Below, one piece after another: positions 1 to 9,713 of a stretch of DNA of 10,447 bases. Below the pieces are notes generated by a model. That model was not told the origin of the DNA. It made no database searches and worked only from the letters and a program-made list of their open reading frames with translations. The first letter of the stretch is position 1. Each line of letters starts with the position of its first letter. The DNA is from Gemmatimonadota bacterium. GTDB lineage: Bacteria > Gemmatimonadota > Gemmatimonadetes > Longimicrobiales > Gaopeijiaceae. The translations under genes and the position numbers were made by a program. The DNA is taken from positions 1 through 10,447 of the forward strand of contig JAHHMJ010000451.1 of the NCBI GenBank assembly GCA_018678395.1, given 5' to 3'.

Positions 1-894
1 GAACTGGTCCGTGCCGAGCAGGAGTCGGGGAAGACGTTCCAGGTGGGCTCGCAGGGGATGAGCTCGCTGGGCAACGAGAAGGCCAGGGAGCTCTTCGAGG
101 CGGGGGCGATCGGCGAGCTGAACTACGCCGAGGGCTTCTGGGCGCGGAACGACCCGATCGGCGCGTGGCAGTACCCGATCCCGGAGGACGCGTCGCTCGA
201 GACGGTCGACTGGGACATGTTCCTCGGGAGCGCGCCCCGCCGGGAGTACGATCCGCTCCGGATCTTCCGGTGGCGCAACTACCGCGACTACGGGACGGGG
301 GTGTCGGGCGATCTCTTCGTGCACCTCTTCTCGAGCCTGCATTTCGTGACGTCGTCGATCGGGCCCGAGACGATCATGGCCCAGGGAGGGTTGCGGTACT
401 GGAAAGACGGGCGCGAAGTGCCCGACGTACTCCTGGGCATGTTCGACTATCCCGCGACCGAGGCGCATCCCCCCTTCAACCTGTCCCTGCGGGTGAATTT
501 CGTCGACGGGACCTCGGGCACCACCTTCCTGCGCCTCGTCGGCAACGAGGGGGCCATGGACGTGACCTGGACCGAGGTCGTGCTGCGCCGCAACAGGTCG
601 GTGGGAGCCATGGACGCGTTCCTGCAGGAAAAGACGGCGGACGGCGCCGATGCGGCCCCCGCCCGCAAGGAGATGCTCCCACCGGCCGAGAGCGTGTACA
701 TGGCCGAGGACGGCTACCTCGGGGCGCATCACGATCACTTCGCCCACTTCTTCGAGGGCGTGCGCAACGGCACACCGGTGGCCGAGGACGCGACCTTCGG
801 ACTCCGGGCCGCAGCCCCCGCACTGGCCTGCAACGACAGCTACTTCGACCGGCGGATCGTCTCGTGGGATCCCGACGCGATGGAGGTAGGATGA
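1..894 (+). CDS. Gfo/Idh/MocA family oxidoreductase, 5'-truncated by the window edge
   Basis: The frame is open from base 1, so the start lies outside the window; the GTG at 43 is internal. 297 residues are visible. The N-terminal Rossmann NAD(P)-binding domain is mostly missing: what remains begins just after where the EKP motif of this family would sit (ELVRAEQESGKTFQVGSQ). The rest is the alpha/beta substrate-binding domain: KARELFEAGAIGEL, then WRNYRDYGTG and GDLFVHLF, in which D104 and H108 (codons counted from base 1) occupy the place of the family's conserved Asp and catalytic His. The C-terminus (ACNDSYFDRRIVSWDP) is typical of the secreted or periplasmic branch found with DUF1080 genes. 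The family moves hydride between NAD(P) and sugar hydroxyls; the sugar here is unknown. The stop overlaps the next gene's start. The family call is firm; the 3-dehydrogenase role comes only from the neighbours. Confidence 0.9.
   Translation, partial: ELVRAEQESGKTFQVGSQGMSSLGNEKARELFEAGAIGELNYAEGFWARNDPIGAWQYPIPEDASLETVDWDMFLGSAPRREYDPLRIFRWRNYRDYGTGVSGDLFVHLFSSLHFVTSSIGPETIMAQGGLRYWKDGREVPDVLLGMFDYPATEAHPPFNLSLRVNFVDGTSGTTFLRLVGNEGAMDVTWTEVVLRRNRSVGAMDAFLQEKTADGADAAPARKEMLPPAESVYMAEDGYLGAHHDHFAHFFEGVRNGTPVAEDATFGLRAAAPALACNDSYFDRRIVSWDPDAMEVG
882..886 (+). promoter_or_regulatory. Ribosome binding site of the first DUF1080 gene
   Basis: GGAGG lies 4 bases before the ATG at 891 and 7 bases before the in-frame ATG at 894. 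It sits inside the last codons of the oxidoreductase gene, as expected for translational coupling. Spacing slightly favours the start at 894; the two choices differ by one methionine. Confidence 0.6.
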
Positions 895-1733
895 TGACAC
901 GCGCTTCCCGGTGTCCCCGGAACCGAGGCGGGATCGACACGGCCCTCGCCCTCACCGCCTCGGCGCTCCTCGTCGCCTGTGGTGGTGAGGACGCCCCCGG
1001 TGCGGACTCGACGGCCGACGCGATGAATGATGCCCCGGCGGCTTCGACGAGCCCCGACGCGGCCCCCGCCCACAACGCCCTCACGGACCCCGAGATCGCC
1101 GACGGCTGGATGCTGCTCTTCGATGGCGAGACCACCGAGGGATGGCGGCGCTACGGAGCCGAAGACTTCCCCGAGGGGGGGTGGCAGGTGATCGACGGCG
1201 AACTGGTCGGCCAATCGTCGGACGGTGACATGGACGGTGGAGACATCGTCACCCGCGCCGAGTTCACGGACTTCGAAATCGTCTTCGACTTCAAGGTCGG
1301 GCCCGAGGGCAACAGCGGCGTCTTCTACCGGGTGCGCGAGACCGAAGGCAAAGGGCTGTGGCAGGTCGCACCGGAATACCAGGTCCTCGACGATCCGGCC
1401 TACATCGCCATGGGGACGATGGACATGAACACCCACCTCACCGGCGACAACTACGACCTGCACGCGACCGCGTCCAAGACCATGAACCCCACGGGGGAGT
1501 GGAATACCGGACGCATCGTGGTCGAGGGCAACCGGGTCGAGCACTGGCTCAACGGCGAGATGACCGTCGCATACGAGCTGTACAGCGACGACTGGGAGGC
1601 GCGGGTCGCGGCCAGCAAGTTCGGTGTCGAGGAGGCCTACGCCCGGGCGCCCTCGGGAGCGATCGGACTCCAGGACCACGGCACGCCGGTCTGGTACCGC
1701 AACATCAAGATCCGGCCGCTGGGCGATGGATGA
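891..1733 (+). CDS. DUF1080 (3-keto-disaccharide hydrolase-like) lipoprotein
   Basis: 280 residues. An Arg-rich start (R4, R7, R10, R12) and a short hydrophobic stretch lead to a lipobox, LVAC, with C30 as the lipidated cysteine, so the protein is probably membrane-anchored outside the cytoplasm. Residues 31-64 are an Ala/Pro/Asp-rich linker. Residues 68-280 form one DUF1080/3-keto-disaccharide hydrolase beta-sandwich, with LLFDGETTEGW (75-85), NSGVFYR (141-147), PEYQVLD (161-167), EWNTGRIVVEG near 203-213, WLNGE (219-223) and the closing GLQDHG and YRNIKI. Characterised relatives cleave 3-keto-glycosides; many members remain untested. The gene overlaps the oxidoreductase by 4 bases (ATGA) and the next gene by 8. 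An open frame extends far upstream, but the signal sequence and GGAGG at 882 fix the start at 891 or 894. Substrate is unknown. Confidence 0.88.
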   Translation: MMTRASRCPRNRGGIDTALALTASALLVACGGEDAPGADSTADAMNDAPAASTSPDAAPAHNALTDPEIADGWMLLFDGETTEGWRRYGAEDFPEGGWQVIDGELVGQSSDGDMDGGDIVTRAEFTDFEIVFDFKVGPEGNSGVFYRVRETEGKGLWQVAPEYQVLDDPAYIAMGTMDMNTHLTGDNYDLHATASKTMNPTGEWNTGRIVVEGNRVEHWLNGEMTVAYELYSDDWEARVAASKFGVEEAYARAPSGAIGLQDHGTPVWYRNIKIRPLGDG

Positions 1734-2416
1734 CCGCCACGAGGCGCTGCATCCACCCCCGGCGTCTCGGGGAGGCCGCATCGCCGGCGTGGCCTTCGTG
1801 GGCGTCCTGCTCGCCGGGGCGGCGTTGTGGGCCGCGATGGGGGACCGGCAGGAGGAGCCCGTATCCCGTCCGGTGGCGGGCGGTGGTGAGCCGATCGTCC
1901 TCTTCAACGGCCGCGATCTGACGGGCTGGACCGTCCACGGGACCGAGCGGTGGTACGTCGAGAACGGTGAGCTGGTCAGCGAGAGCGGGCCCGACGCCGA
2001 GTACGGCTACCTCCGCACCGACGAGACCTTCACCGACTTCGACCTGACGGCCGAGTTCATGCAGGAGGCGGACGGCAACTCGGGCCTCTTCTTCCGCTCG
2101 ACGATCGACGGCACGCGGATCACGGGGTGGCAGGCCGAGGTGGCCCCCCCGGGCTTGCACACCGGCGGGATCTACGAGTCGTACGGCCGCGGTTGGCTGG
2201 CTCGCCCCGATCCGACCAACGAGCCCCTCTCGATGGGGCAGTGGAATCAGCTGCGCCTGCGTGTGGACGGCGACCGCGTCTCGACCTGGCTGAACGACGT
2301 GCCGCGCGTGGAGCTGCGCGACGCCGGGATCGGCGCGGCGACGGGCCACATCGCCCTACAGATCCACGACGGCGGCGGTATCAGGGTCCGCTGGCGCAAC
2401 CTCGTCCTGACCCCAC

Positions 2417-2433
<17 letters not shown>
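1726..2433 (+). CDS. Second DUF1080 protein, N-terminally membrane-anchored
   Basis: 235 residues. A short N-terminus with R15 and R18 is followed by one hydrophobic segment (about 19-38). No lipobox cysteine is present, so this looks like an uncleaved anchor or a signal peptide rather than a lipoprotein. Residues 55-231 are a DUF1080 domain: [11 protein letters not shown] (58-68), NSGLFFR (118-124), GWQAEV (134-139), [15 protein letters not shown] (171-185), TWLND (187-191), [11 protein letters not shown], and WRNLVLTPL at the end. It is shorter than the preceding paralog and differs in the middle ([12 protein letters not shown] in place of that gene's LDDPAYIAMG region), so the two are not a recent duplicate. 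Start: ATG 1726 overlaps the upstream stop by 8 bases. No clear Shine-Dalgarno is seen, so coupling to the upstream gene is likely. The end overlaps icd on the other strand by 17 bases. Confidence 0.85.
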
Positions 2434-4636
<2,203 letters not shown>

Positions 4637-4717
4637 GGCGGCTCGGCGGTGAGGGGATCGGGCGGGCTTCATATAGCCGATCCGAAGGCGCACCGCGAGG
4701 GCTCCCGCCGACCGCCG

Positions 4718-4747
4718 TTGATCGCATGCGCCCTCTCGGCCTATCGT
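4718..4747 (+). promoter_or_regulatory. Candidate sigma70-type promoter for the phosphodiesterase lipoprotein
   Basis: TTGATC (4718-4723) and TATCGT (4742-4747) are separated by 18 bases; each matches 4 of 6 consensus positions. Transcription would begin near 4754, giving a leader of roughly 45 bases before the ATG at 4801. This would exclude the upstream in-frame ATG at 4726. By-eye match only. Confidence 0.3.
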
Positions 4748-4764
4748 CCGCGACGTCCCCACGG

Positions 4765-4791
4765 CCCTCGACGCCCTCGACACCCTCGACA
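4765..4791 (+). repeat. Three tandem copies of a 9-base unit, CCCTCGACR
   Basis: CCCTCGACG, CCCTCGACA and CCCTCGACA run head to tail, ending 9 bases before the ATG at 4801. If read as protein in the lipoprotein's frame they give Ser-Thr-Pro repeats, but the lipoprotein start places them in the untranslated leader. They occupy the space where a ribosome binding site would be expected, and none is visible there. Confidence 0.75.
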
Positions 4792-4800
4792 CCCCGCGCC

Positions 4801-5745
4801 ATGCCCCGCACCCTGACGGCGATTCTGCTCGCACTCGCCACCCTCTCCTGCGCACCGGTTCCGGACGAAGGTACTCCGAAGGTGCTCGTCATCGGCATCG
4901 ATGGAGTCCGCCCGGACGTCCTCGCCGAGGTCCCGACGCCCGCTCTCGACGGCCTCATCGCCGAGGGCAGCTACACCGACGCCGCCCGGACCGGATTCCC
5001 TTCGGTCAGCGGCCCGGGCTGGTCCTCGTTCCTGAATGGGGTGTGGCCCGACAAGCACGGTGTGACCGACAACGAGTTCGGAGGCGAACGCTACGCGACC
5101 TACCCGGACTTCCTGACCCGCATCGAGCGCGCTCGCCCCGAGTGGGAGACGTTCGCCGTGGTCGACTGGACGCCCCTGGCCCGCTCGGAGACCGGGGCTC
5201 CGCCCCTGTCCGACGCGATCGACCGCACGATCGTACTGGACGGGTACGAACTCGGGTGGCTCGAAGCCGACGAGGCGTCGGTCGACTCGGCGGTGGCCGC
5301 CCTGTCGACCACCGATCCCGCCGCGCTGTTCGTGTATCTCGGCAACCCGGACGAGACCAGCCACCAGGCGGGGTCGATCGGGCCCGAGTACAGAGCCGCG
5401 ATCGCGGCCGCGGACGCACACGTCGGGCGCCTGCTGGACGCGGTGCGGGGTCGGGCGACCTACGCCGCCGAAGATTGGCTGGTGCTGGTCAGCACGGATC
5501 ACGGGCGACGGGCGGACGGCGGCCACGGCGGCGACACGGCCGAGGAGCGCACCATCTTCTACCTCGCTTCGGGACCATCGGCGTCGAGAGAGCCCCTCCC
5601 CGCCGGGGTCGGCGTCGTCTCGGTCGCGCCCACGGCACTGGCCCACCTCGGCATCGAGATCGACCCGGAGTGGCAGCTCGACGGCTGTCCGACCGGCCTC
5701 GCCGAAAGCCCTGCGCCAGCCTGCGTTCCGGGGCCGAGCCGGTAG
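4801..5745 (+). CDS. Alkaline phosphatase/type I phosphodiesterase superfamily lipoprotein
   Basis: 314 residues. A signal sequence ends in a lipobox (TLSC, C17), so the protein is probably a lipoprotein of the periplasm or surface. The fold's two-metal site is intact: [10 protein letters not shown] (D34), [23 protein letters not shown] with S70 at the nucleophile position and H86, NPDETSH (D184, H188) and STDHG (D233, H234) followed by H242. This matches the type I phosphodiesterase/nucleotide pyrophosphatase and alkaline phosphatase group, which hydrolyses phosphate mono- or diesters. The nucleophile is apparently Ser where many relatives have Thr. There is no sulfatase C-x-P-x-R signature, so a formylglycine sulfatase is unlikely. 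Start: the ATG at 4801 gives the signal peptide; one at 4726 would add 25 low-complexity residues. No Shine-Dalgarno is visible. The gene is monocistronic and ends in a hairpin. Substrate is unknown. Confidence 0.85.
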   Translation: MPRTLTAILLALATLSCAPVPDEGTPKVLVIGIDGVRPDVLAEVPTPALDGLIAEGSYTDAARTGFPSVSGPGWSSFLNGVWPDKHGVTDNEFGGERYATYPDFLTRIERARPEWETFAVVDWTPLARSETGAPPLSDAIDRTIVLDGYELGWLEADEASVDSAVAALSTTDPAALFVYLGNPDETSHQAGSIGPEYRAAIAAADAHVGRLLDAVRGRATYAAEDWLVLVSTDHGRRADGGHGGDTAEERTIFYLASGPSASREPLPAGVGVVSVAPTALAHLGIEIDPEWQLDGCPTGLAESPAPACVPGPSR

Positions 5746-5757
5746 CCGGTCGGCCCC
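5730..5757. terminator. Hairpin spanning a stop codon, probable shared terminator
   Basis: GGGGCCGA (5730-5737) pairs perfectly with TCGGCCCC (5750-5757). Inside it, after one bulged G, CCGG pairs with CCGG around a three-base loop, TAG, which is the stop codon of the phosphodiesterase gene. There is no T-tract on either side. Lying between two convergent genes it could stop or pause transcription from both strands. A second, weaker stem (GGCGA/TCGCC, 5762-5777) follows. Confidence 0.5.
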
Positions 5758-5788
5758 ATCGGGCGACTTCGCTCGCCTCTTCGGTCCC

Positions 5789-7177
5789 TCAGCCTGCCTC
5801 TTCGACCGACTCCCGAGCGCCGGCGTCGATGGTCTCGGTGATCGAGCCCACCATCCGGTCGTTCTGCGGGGCCACCGTCGACCCCTCTCCCGAGTCCTCG
5901 TCCGTGCGGGCGCGGTAGAGCATGTCGTGCTCGATCAGGTAGTAGAACTGATCCCGGAACTCGTCCAGCGAGATCCCGGCCGTGGACGCGAACTTGGCCA
6001 GTTCGTGCGGGTCGGCGAAGTCGTCGCGGGTCAGACGAAGCATGTAGCTGCGTGCGATCTCGAAATACTCCGCCGACACGTCGACCATGCGCACCTTGGT
6101 GCGATTGGTGACCGGGTCGAAAATCTCGGCGAACCGAAGCGGCACGAAGTGGCCGTTCTGGATCGAGACCATGGCCCCGTTGCCCCCGCCGAGGAGGTAC
6201 TTCGCGGCCAGGTAGCCGAGGTCGCGCGTGTACTCCATATCGAACGGGATCGGGTCCGCGCAACGCAGTTCGTAGCCGATGTTCTTGGCGACGATAGTCG
6301 GCCTGAGGCCGAAGGCGTCAAGCCTTTGCTGCACAGCGATCTTCACGATCTCACCGAAGGTGACCTCGGCGAGCCGGATGTTGCCGTGTGCATCGCGCTC
6401 GACCTGCTCGAGAACCTCCAGGTCGGCAGGATCCATGTGCTCGAGAAGACCCTCGGCGAGGATGGCGACGCCGTCTGTGCGGCCCTCGCTGGCCCGCTTT
6501 ATGATCGCACCCGCGAGGATGTCGACCACGTGCTTCAGGCGGATCACGTCTTCCGGGAATTCCTCGGGGATGAGCGTGAGCGTGGCGCCCGCCGACTTCC
6601 CGATCCCCAGGGCGAGGTGACCCGCCTTGCGCCCCATCGACACGATGAAGTACCACCGCGAGGTGGTCATCGCGTCCACCATCAGGTTCTCGACCATCTG
6701 TACGCCGAGGTGGCGCGCGGTGTTGTAGCCGAAGGTCGGGATGCCGTGGGGTAGCGCCAGGTCGTTGTCGATCGTCTTCGGTACGTGCGCGACCCGGATG
6801 CGCCCGTCCGCCCGCTGCTCGACCCGCATGGCGCTGTAGGCGGTGTCGTCGCCGCCGATCGTGATCAACTTGTCGACGTTCAGCCGGAGCAGCGACGTCA
6901 CCGTGTTCTCGAGGTGTTCGTCCTGCCGCGTCGGGTTGTCCCGCGCGATACCAATGTACGAGCCCCCGCGGAAGTGGATCCGGCTGATGTTGTCGATCGT
7001 GAGCGATTCGACCTTCGAGACGTCCCCGCGCATGATCCACTTGAAGCCGTCCCGGACGCCGACCACCTCGACACCATCGTTGGCGGCGCGGATGGTCGCG
7101 GCCGCGATGACGCTGTTGATGCCCGGAGCCGGACCGCCCGCGACGAGGATCGCGAGCTTCTTGGGTGCCTTGCTCAC
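5789..7177 (-). CDS. pfp: 6-phosphofructokinase, probably pyrophosphate-dependent
   Basis: 462 residues. It phosphorylates fructose 6-phosphate to the 1,6-bisphosphate. Visible motifs: GGPAPGIN (14-21), FRGGSYIG (69-76), GGDDT (108-112), PKTIDND (133-139), FGYNTARH (149-156), [11 protein letters not shown] (180-190) and PEEFPED. The Asp after GGD (D111, where ATP enzymes have Gly) and the Lys of PKTIDND (K134) are the accepted marks of PPi-dependent enzymes, making the reaction reversible and able to serve gluconeogenesis. Length fits the longer bacterial PPi-PFK branch; residues after about 425 are a low-conservation, acidic tail. Start is GTG at 7177, overlapping the upstream fbaB stop as GTGA, with a weak G-rich GGGGTGG 7 bases upstream. 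The gene is second in an operon with fbaB. Some GGDD proteins have unexpected phosphoryl donors, so PPi use is inferred, not proven. Confidence 0.93.
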   Translation of the reverse strand: MSKAPKKLAILVAGGPAPGINSVIAAATIRAANDGVEVVGVRDGFKWIMRGDVSKVESLTIDNISRIHFRGGSYIGIARDNPTRQDEHLENTVTSLLRLNVDKLITIGGDDTAYSAMRVEQRADGRIRVAHVPKTIDNDLALPHGIPTFGYNTARHLGVQMVENLMVDAMTTSRWYFIVSMGRKAGHLALGIGKSAGATLTLIPEEFPEDVIRLKHVVDILAGAIIKRASEGRTDGVAILAEGLLEHMDPADLEVLEQVERDAHGNIRLAEVTFGEIVKIAVQQRLDAFGLRPTIVAKNIGYELRCADPIPFDMEYTRDLGYLAAKYLLGGGNGAMVSIQNGHFVPLRFAEIFDPVTNRTKVRMVDVSAEYFEIARSYMLRLTRDDFADPHELAKFASTAGISLDEFRDQFYYLIEHDMLYRARTDEDSGEGSTVAPQNDRMVGSITETIDAGARESVEEAG

Positions 7178-8241
7178 GCGATGTCCACCCCGTCATCCAG
7201 GTACACGTTCTGGATAGCGTTCAGGATCTCGATGCCCTCGGTCATCGGACGCTGGAAAGCCTTCCGTCCCGAGATCAGGCCCTGACCACCGGCGCGCTTG
7301 TTGATCACCGCGGTCTTCACCGCCTGCGCCATGTCGTTCGCGCCCGACGCACCACCCGAGTTGATCAGCCCGCACCGGCCCATGTAGCAGTTCGCCACCT
7401 GGTACCGGGTCCAGTCGATCGGGTGCGCAGTCGTCAGGTCGGAGTACATGCGCTCATCGAACTTGCCGTAGCTGCCCTCGATGTTGAGCGCCCGGTACCC
7501 GCCATCCGACGTCGGCTGCTTCTGCTTGATGATGTCCGCCTCGATCGTCACACCGAGGTGGTTGGCCTGACCGGTCAGATCCGCGGACGCCTCGTGGTTG
7601 ACCCCGTCCACCTTGAAGGCCGAGTTCCGGACGTAGCACCAGAGGATCGTGGCCATGCCGAGTTCGTGCGCCAGCGCGAAGGCCTCGGAGACCTCCTGGA
7701 TCTGCCGGGTCGAGTCCTCGGACCCGAAGTAGATCGTGGCGCCCACGCCCACACAGCCCATCTCCCATGCGTGCTGCACCTGGGCGAACGGAATCTGATC
7801 GTGGGTGTTCGGATAGGTCAGGAGCTCGTTGTGATTGAACTTCAGGATGAACGGGATCTTGTGCGCGAACTTCCGCGCCACCGAGCCGAGCACCCCGTAC
7901 GTCGAGGCCACCGCGTTGCATCCGCCCTCGATCGCGAGCCGGACGATGTTCTCCGGGTCGAAGTAGATCGGATTGGGAGCGAACGACGCGCCGGCCGAGT
8001 GCTCGATGCCCTGGTCGACCGGGAGAATCGAGACGTACCCGGTTCCCCCGAGACGCCCGTGGTCGTAGAGCTGCTGCATCGACCGCAGGACCCGGGGCGA
8101 CCGGTCCGAGTGCGCCCAGATGCGGTCCACGAAGTCCGGCCCCGGAAGGTGCAGCTGCTCCTTCGGGATCGCGGTCGAACGATGATTGAGTAGGGAATCG
8201 GCTTCGGCGCCGAGAAGCTCGGCGATCGTCGAGGTACTCAC
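7174..8241 (-). CDS. fbaB: Class I fructose-bisphosphate aldolase, FbaB/DhnA type
   Basis: 355 residues, close to the 350 of E. coli FbaB, and closely similar to it in the C-terminal half ([55 protein letters not shown]). It reversibly cleaves fructose 1,6-bisphosphate to glyceraldehyde 3-phosphate and dihydroxyacetone phosphate through a lysine Schiff base, without a metal. K239 in IIKQK is the likely Schiff-base lysine; PVDQGIEHS (74-82) holds the conserved Asp of the DhnA/DeoC barrel family; INSGGASG is the phosphate-binding loop. Start is GTG 8241, supported by GAGGA 6 bases upstream. It is first in an operon with the phosphofructokinase gene, which makes its substrate. The 84 bases before it separate it from the DUF1080 gene, so it may have its own promoter. 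Confidence 0.95.
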   Translation of the reverse strand: MSTSTIAELLGAEADSLLNHRSTAIPKEQLHLPGPDFVDRIWAHSDRSPRVLRSMQQLYDHGRLGGTGYVSILPVDQGIEHSAGASFAPNPIYFDPENIVRLAIEGGCNAVASTYGVLGSVARKFAHKIPFILKFNHNELLTYPNTHDQIPFAQVQHAWEMGCVGVGATIYFGSEDSTRQIQEVSEAFALAHELGMATILWCYVRNSAFKVDGVNHEASADLTGQANHLGVTIEADIIKQKQPTSDGGYRALNIEGSYGKFDERMYSDLTTAHPIDWTRYQVANCYMGRCGLINSGGASGANDMAQAVKTAVINKRAGGQGLISGRKAFQRPMTEGIEILNAIQNVYLDDGVDIA

Positions 8242-8325
8242 GATGCGTCCTCGGGGAGGTCGGAATAGTAGGAGCCCTGCCCACAGCGGAGGGCCGGTAG
8301 GAGATAGTCGATCCGTCGCCGGCGG
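8242..8325 (-). other. Gap upstream of fbaB
   Basis: 84 bases between the stop of the third DUF1080 gene and the fbaB start. Near the start lies a TACTAT (4 of 6 matches to a -10 box) without a recognisable -35 at the right distance, so a promoter is possible but not shown. I see no T-tract terminator for the upstream gene, so read-through from the yqgE cluster into fbaB is possible. Confidence 0.3.
8248..8252 (-). promoter_or_regulatory. Ribosome binding site of fbaB
   Basis: On the minus strand GAGGA lies 6 bases before the GTG at 8241. This spacing supports GTG as the real start of the aldolase. Confidence 0.6.
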
Positions 8326-9174
8326 TCAACGCATTCGAGGCCGGATCCACACCCCTCGGAAATCCACGGGATGGCTCTCGCTCTGGAGTGCGATCCACCC
8401 CTCGCGGAGCGGCGCTCCGTCGACCTTCGCCTCCGGCAGGAACCCGGCGACGACGCCGCCGCCCACCACCGGCCGGCCGTAGACCAGCACCGTGTCGCCA
8501 TCGACCCGATGCGCGATTACCGAATCGGCGCGAACACTCAACTCGACCGTGACCCATTCGTCACCGTGGATCGTCGGCGCGGCCGCCGTGTGGCAGTGCG
8601 CTTCCGAGCGCACGCCCGCGATGTCCACGTGGGTGCCCGGGGTGCAGAGGTTCGCCGTGGGTCGGTCCTCGGTTCCGTCTCCGCCCAGGAACTGCGCCTC
8701 GAGCGAGATCGGAAAGTCCTGATCGACCCCCATCGTGGCCGGGTCCTGCGCGTGGAACATGACCCCGCTGTTGCGGACGGCCCACCCGGGCCCATCCGGC
8801 ACCTGCTCACCCACGAAGCGGTACTCGACCCGCAGATCGTAGTCGGAGAACGGGGTCTCGAAGAAGAGGTGGCCGAAGCGTTCGTCGAAGCGCTCGTACG
8901 CGTCGTAGCGAACCTGAATCGATCCGTGCGCGACGCGGAAGGTACCGTACGGATCCTCACCGAGCGGGTGGCCGCGGATCTTCGGCGTCCAGCCGGTCAG
9001 GTCCCGACCGTTGAAGAGGGGCCGCCAGTCACCGGATGCGGCCGGCTCGGCCGCGCCGGTCCCGGCGCCGTTCGGGGCACCCGGCCCGCAGGCCGCGATC
9101 GCGACGACGATCAGCGCCGAGAGCCGCGAGCGGTGAATCCGCGAAATGGACATCAAATCGAGTTGACCGGTCAT
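8326..9174 (-). CDS. Third DUF1080 (3-keto-disaccharide hydrolase-like) lipoprotein
   Basis: 282 residues. A basic, hydrophobic N-terminus leads to a lipobox (IAAC, C29), then an Ala/Gly/Pro linker to about residue 48. The DUF1080 domain fills 49-282: [11 protein letters not shown] (52-62), WAVRNSGVMFH (131-141), DQDFPISLEAQFLGG (151-165), RPTANLCTPGTHVD (171-184), GDEWVTVELSV (204-214), GWIALQSESHPVDFRGV near the end. The RNSGVM, DQDFP and CTPGT blocks mark a different DUF1080 subfamily from the two plus-strand copies, with extra loops and two Cys (C177, C194). Start at 9174 forms an ATGA overlap with the GNAT gene and has GGGGTG about 5 bases upstream; the in-frame ATG at 9153 gives a more compact signal peptide and remains possible. 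A long open frame extends upstream to 10152, but it runs across the GNAT and yqgE genes and is not real. Probable role: secreted glycoside processing; substrate unknown. Confidence 0.85.
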   Translation of the reverse strand: MTGQLDLMSISRIHRSRLSALIVVAIAACGPGAPNGAGTGAAEPAASGDWRPLFNGRDLTGWTPKIRGHPLGEDPYGTFRVAHGSIQVRYDAYERFDERFGHLFFETPFSDYDLRVEYRFVGEQVPDGPGWAVRNSGVMFHAQDPATMGVDQDFPISLEAQFLGGDGTEDRPTANLCTPGTHVDIAGVRSEAHCHTAAAPTIHGDEWVTVELSVRADSVIAHRVDGDTVLVYGRPVVGGGVVAGFLPEAKVDGAPLREGWIALQSESHPVDFRGVWIRPRMR

Positions 9175-9713
9175 GCTGCACCCCGTTCGCGCACGTATCG
9201 GACCACACTCCGCCCTTCGTCGCAGACTTCGCCCGCGCACGAGAAGCCCGCCTTGCACAGGACGCCGATCGACGGTTCGAGGTACGGCAGCGTGTGCGCG
9301 ACCACCCGGGCCACGGATGCGTCCTCGAAGGCGTGATCGACGAGCCCCAGCACCGCTTCCGTCGCGAGCCCCCGCCTCTGGAACGCCGGCAGGACCGAAT
9401 ACCCGATCTCGACCGACCCGTCGTCGACGGCCGGCTCCTTGTATCCGGCGATGCCGACGACCACGGGACTCGCTGGATGGGACGCGCGGAGGACGAGGTA
9501 ATGCATGCCCCAATCGGTGAAGCGCACGTCGTCGACGACCTGATCCAGCGACCAGTCCAGCGCCTCGGAGTCGTACAGGGCGGGCGGCCATCCGTGGCCG
9601 ACGTCGACGCCGAGGGCGGTCGCCAGTCGCTCCGGTCCTTCGACCTCTGCGCGCAACAGCCGCGCCGTGGCCGGGACAAGGTCCATGCGGGCGGTGCGAA
9701 TCGTGGAACTCAA
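9171..9713 (-). CDS. GNAT-family N-acetyltransferase
   Basis: 180 residues from a TTG start. Family features: the first strand, TIRTARMDLVPAT (4-16), the core strand EIGYSVLP (102-109), and the acetyl-CoA pyrophosphate loop FQRRGLATEAV (111-121), in which R113-R114-G115-L116-A117 fits the Q/R-x-x-G-x-G/A motif. EPSIGVLCKAGF near the end matches the RimJ-like N-x-x-S-x-x-x-x-x-K-x-G-F pattern with N replaced by E. The acceptor cannot be told. Start choice: TTG at 9713 overlaps the yqgE stop as TTGA and includes the whole first strand; ATG at 9686 would cut into it, leaving 171 residues. Neither has a clear Shine-Dalgarno. The stop overlaps the DUF1080 start as ATGA, so the three genes are likely cotranscribed and coupled. 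Family call firm, start less so. Confidence 0.85.
   Translation of the reverse strand: MSSTIRTARMDLVPATARLLRAEVEGPERLATALGVDVGHGWPPALYDSEALDWSLDQVVDDVRFTDWGMHYLVLRASHPASPVVVGIAGYKEPAVDDGSVEIGYSVLPAFQRRGLATEAVLGLVDHAFEDASVARVVAHTLPYLEPSIGVLCKAGFSCAGEVCDEGRSVVRYVRERGAA

Larger units (their letters stand above)
4637..4800. other. Divergent intergenic region between icd and the phosphodiesterase gene
   Basis: 164 bases separate the two divergent starts, so both promoters must be here or within the gene ends. For the minus strand I see only an AT-rich TATATG (4670-4675) about 34 bases before the icd start, without a recognisable -35. For the plus strand a candidate promoter and a 9-base tandem repeat are listed separately. 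I see no clear operator palindrome. Confidence 0.5.

Noticed and set aside
165..890. Upstream extension of the first DUF1080 frame
   Set aside because: It overlaps the oxidoreductase coding frame, is Arg-rich, and is excluded by the lipoprotein signal and GGAGG at 882.
840..1907. 355-codon minus-strand open frame across the DUF1080 genes
   Set aside because: It covers two well-supported genes on the plus strand and has no recognisable motif; it is a GC-driven shadow.
4637..4672. ATG at 4672 (minus strand) as the icd start
   Set aside because: The family N-terminus aligns from the ATG at 4636; the 12 extra residues are not family-like and no ribosome site supports them.
4726..4800. ATG at 4726 as start of the phosphodiesterase gene
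   Set aside because: It adds 25 low-complexity Ser/Thr/Pro/Arg residues before a good lipoprotein signal peptide beginning at 4801.
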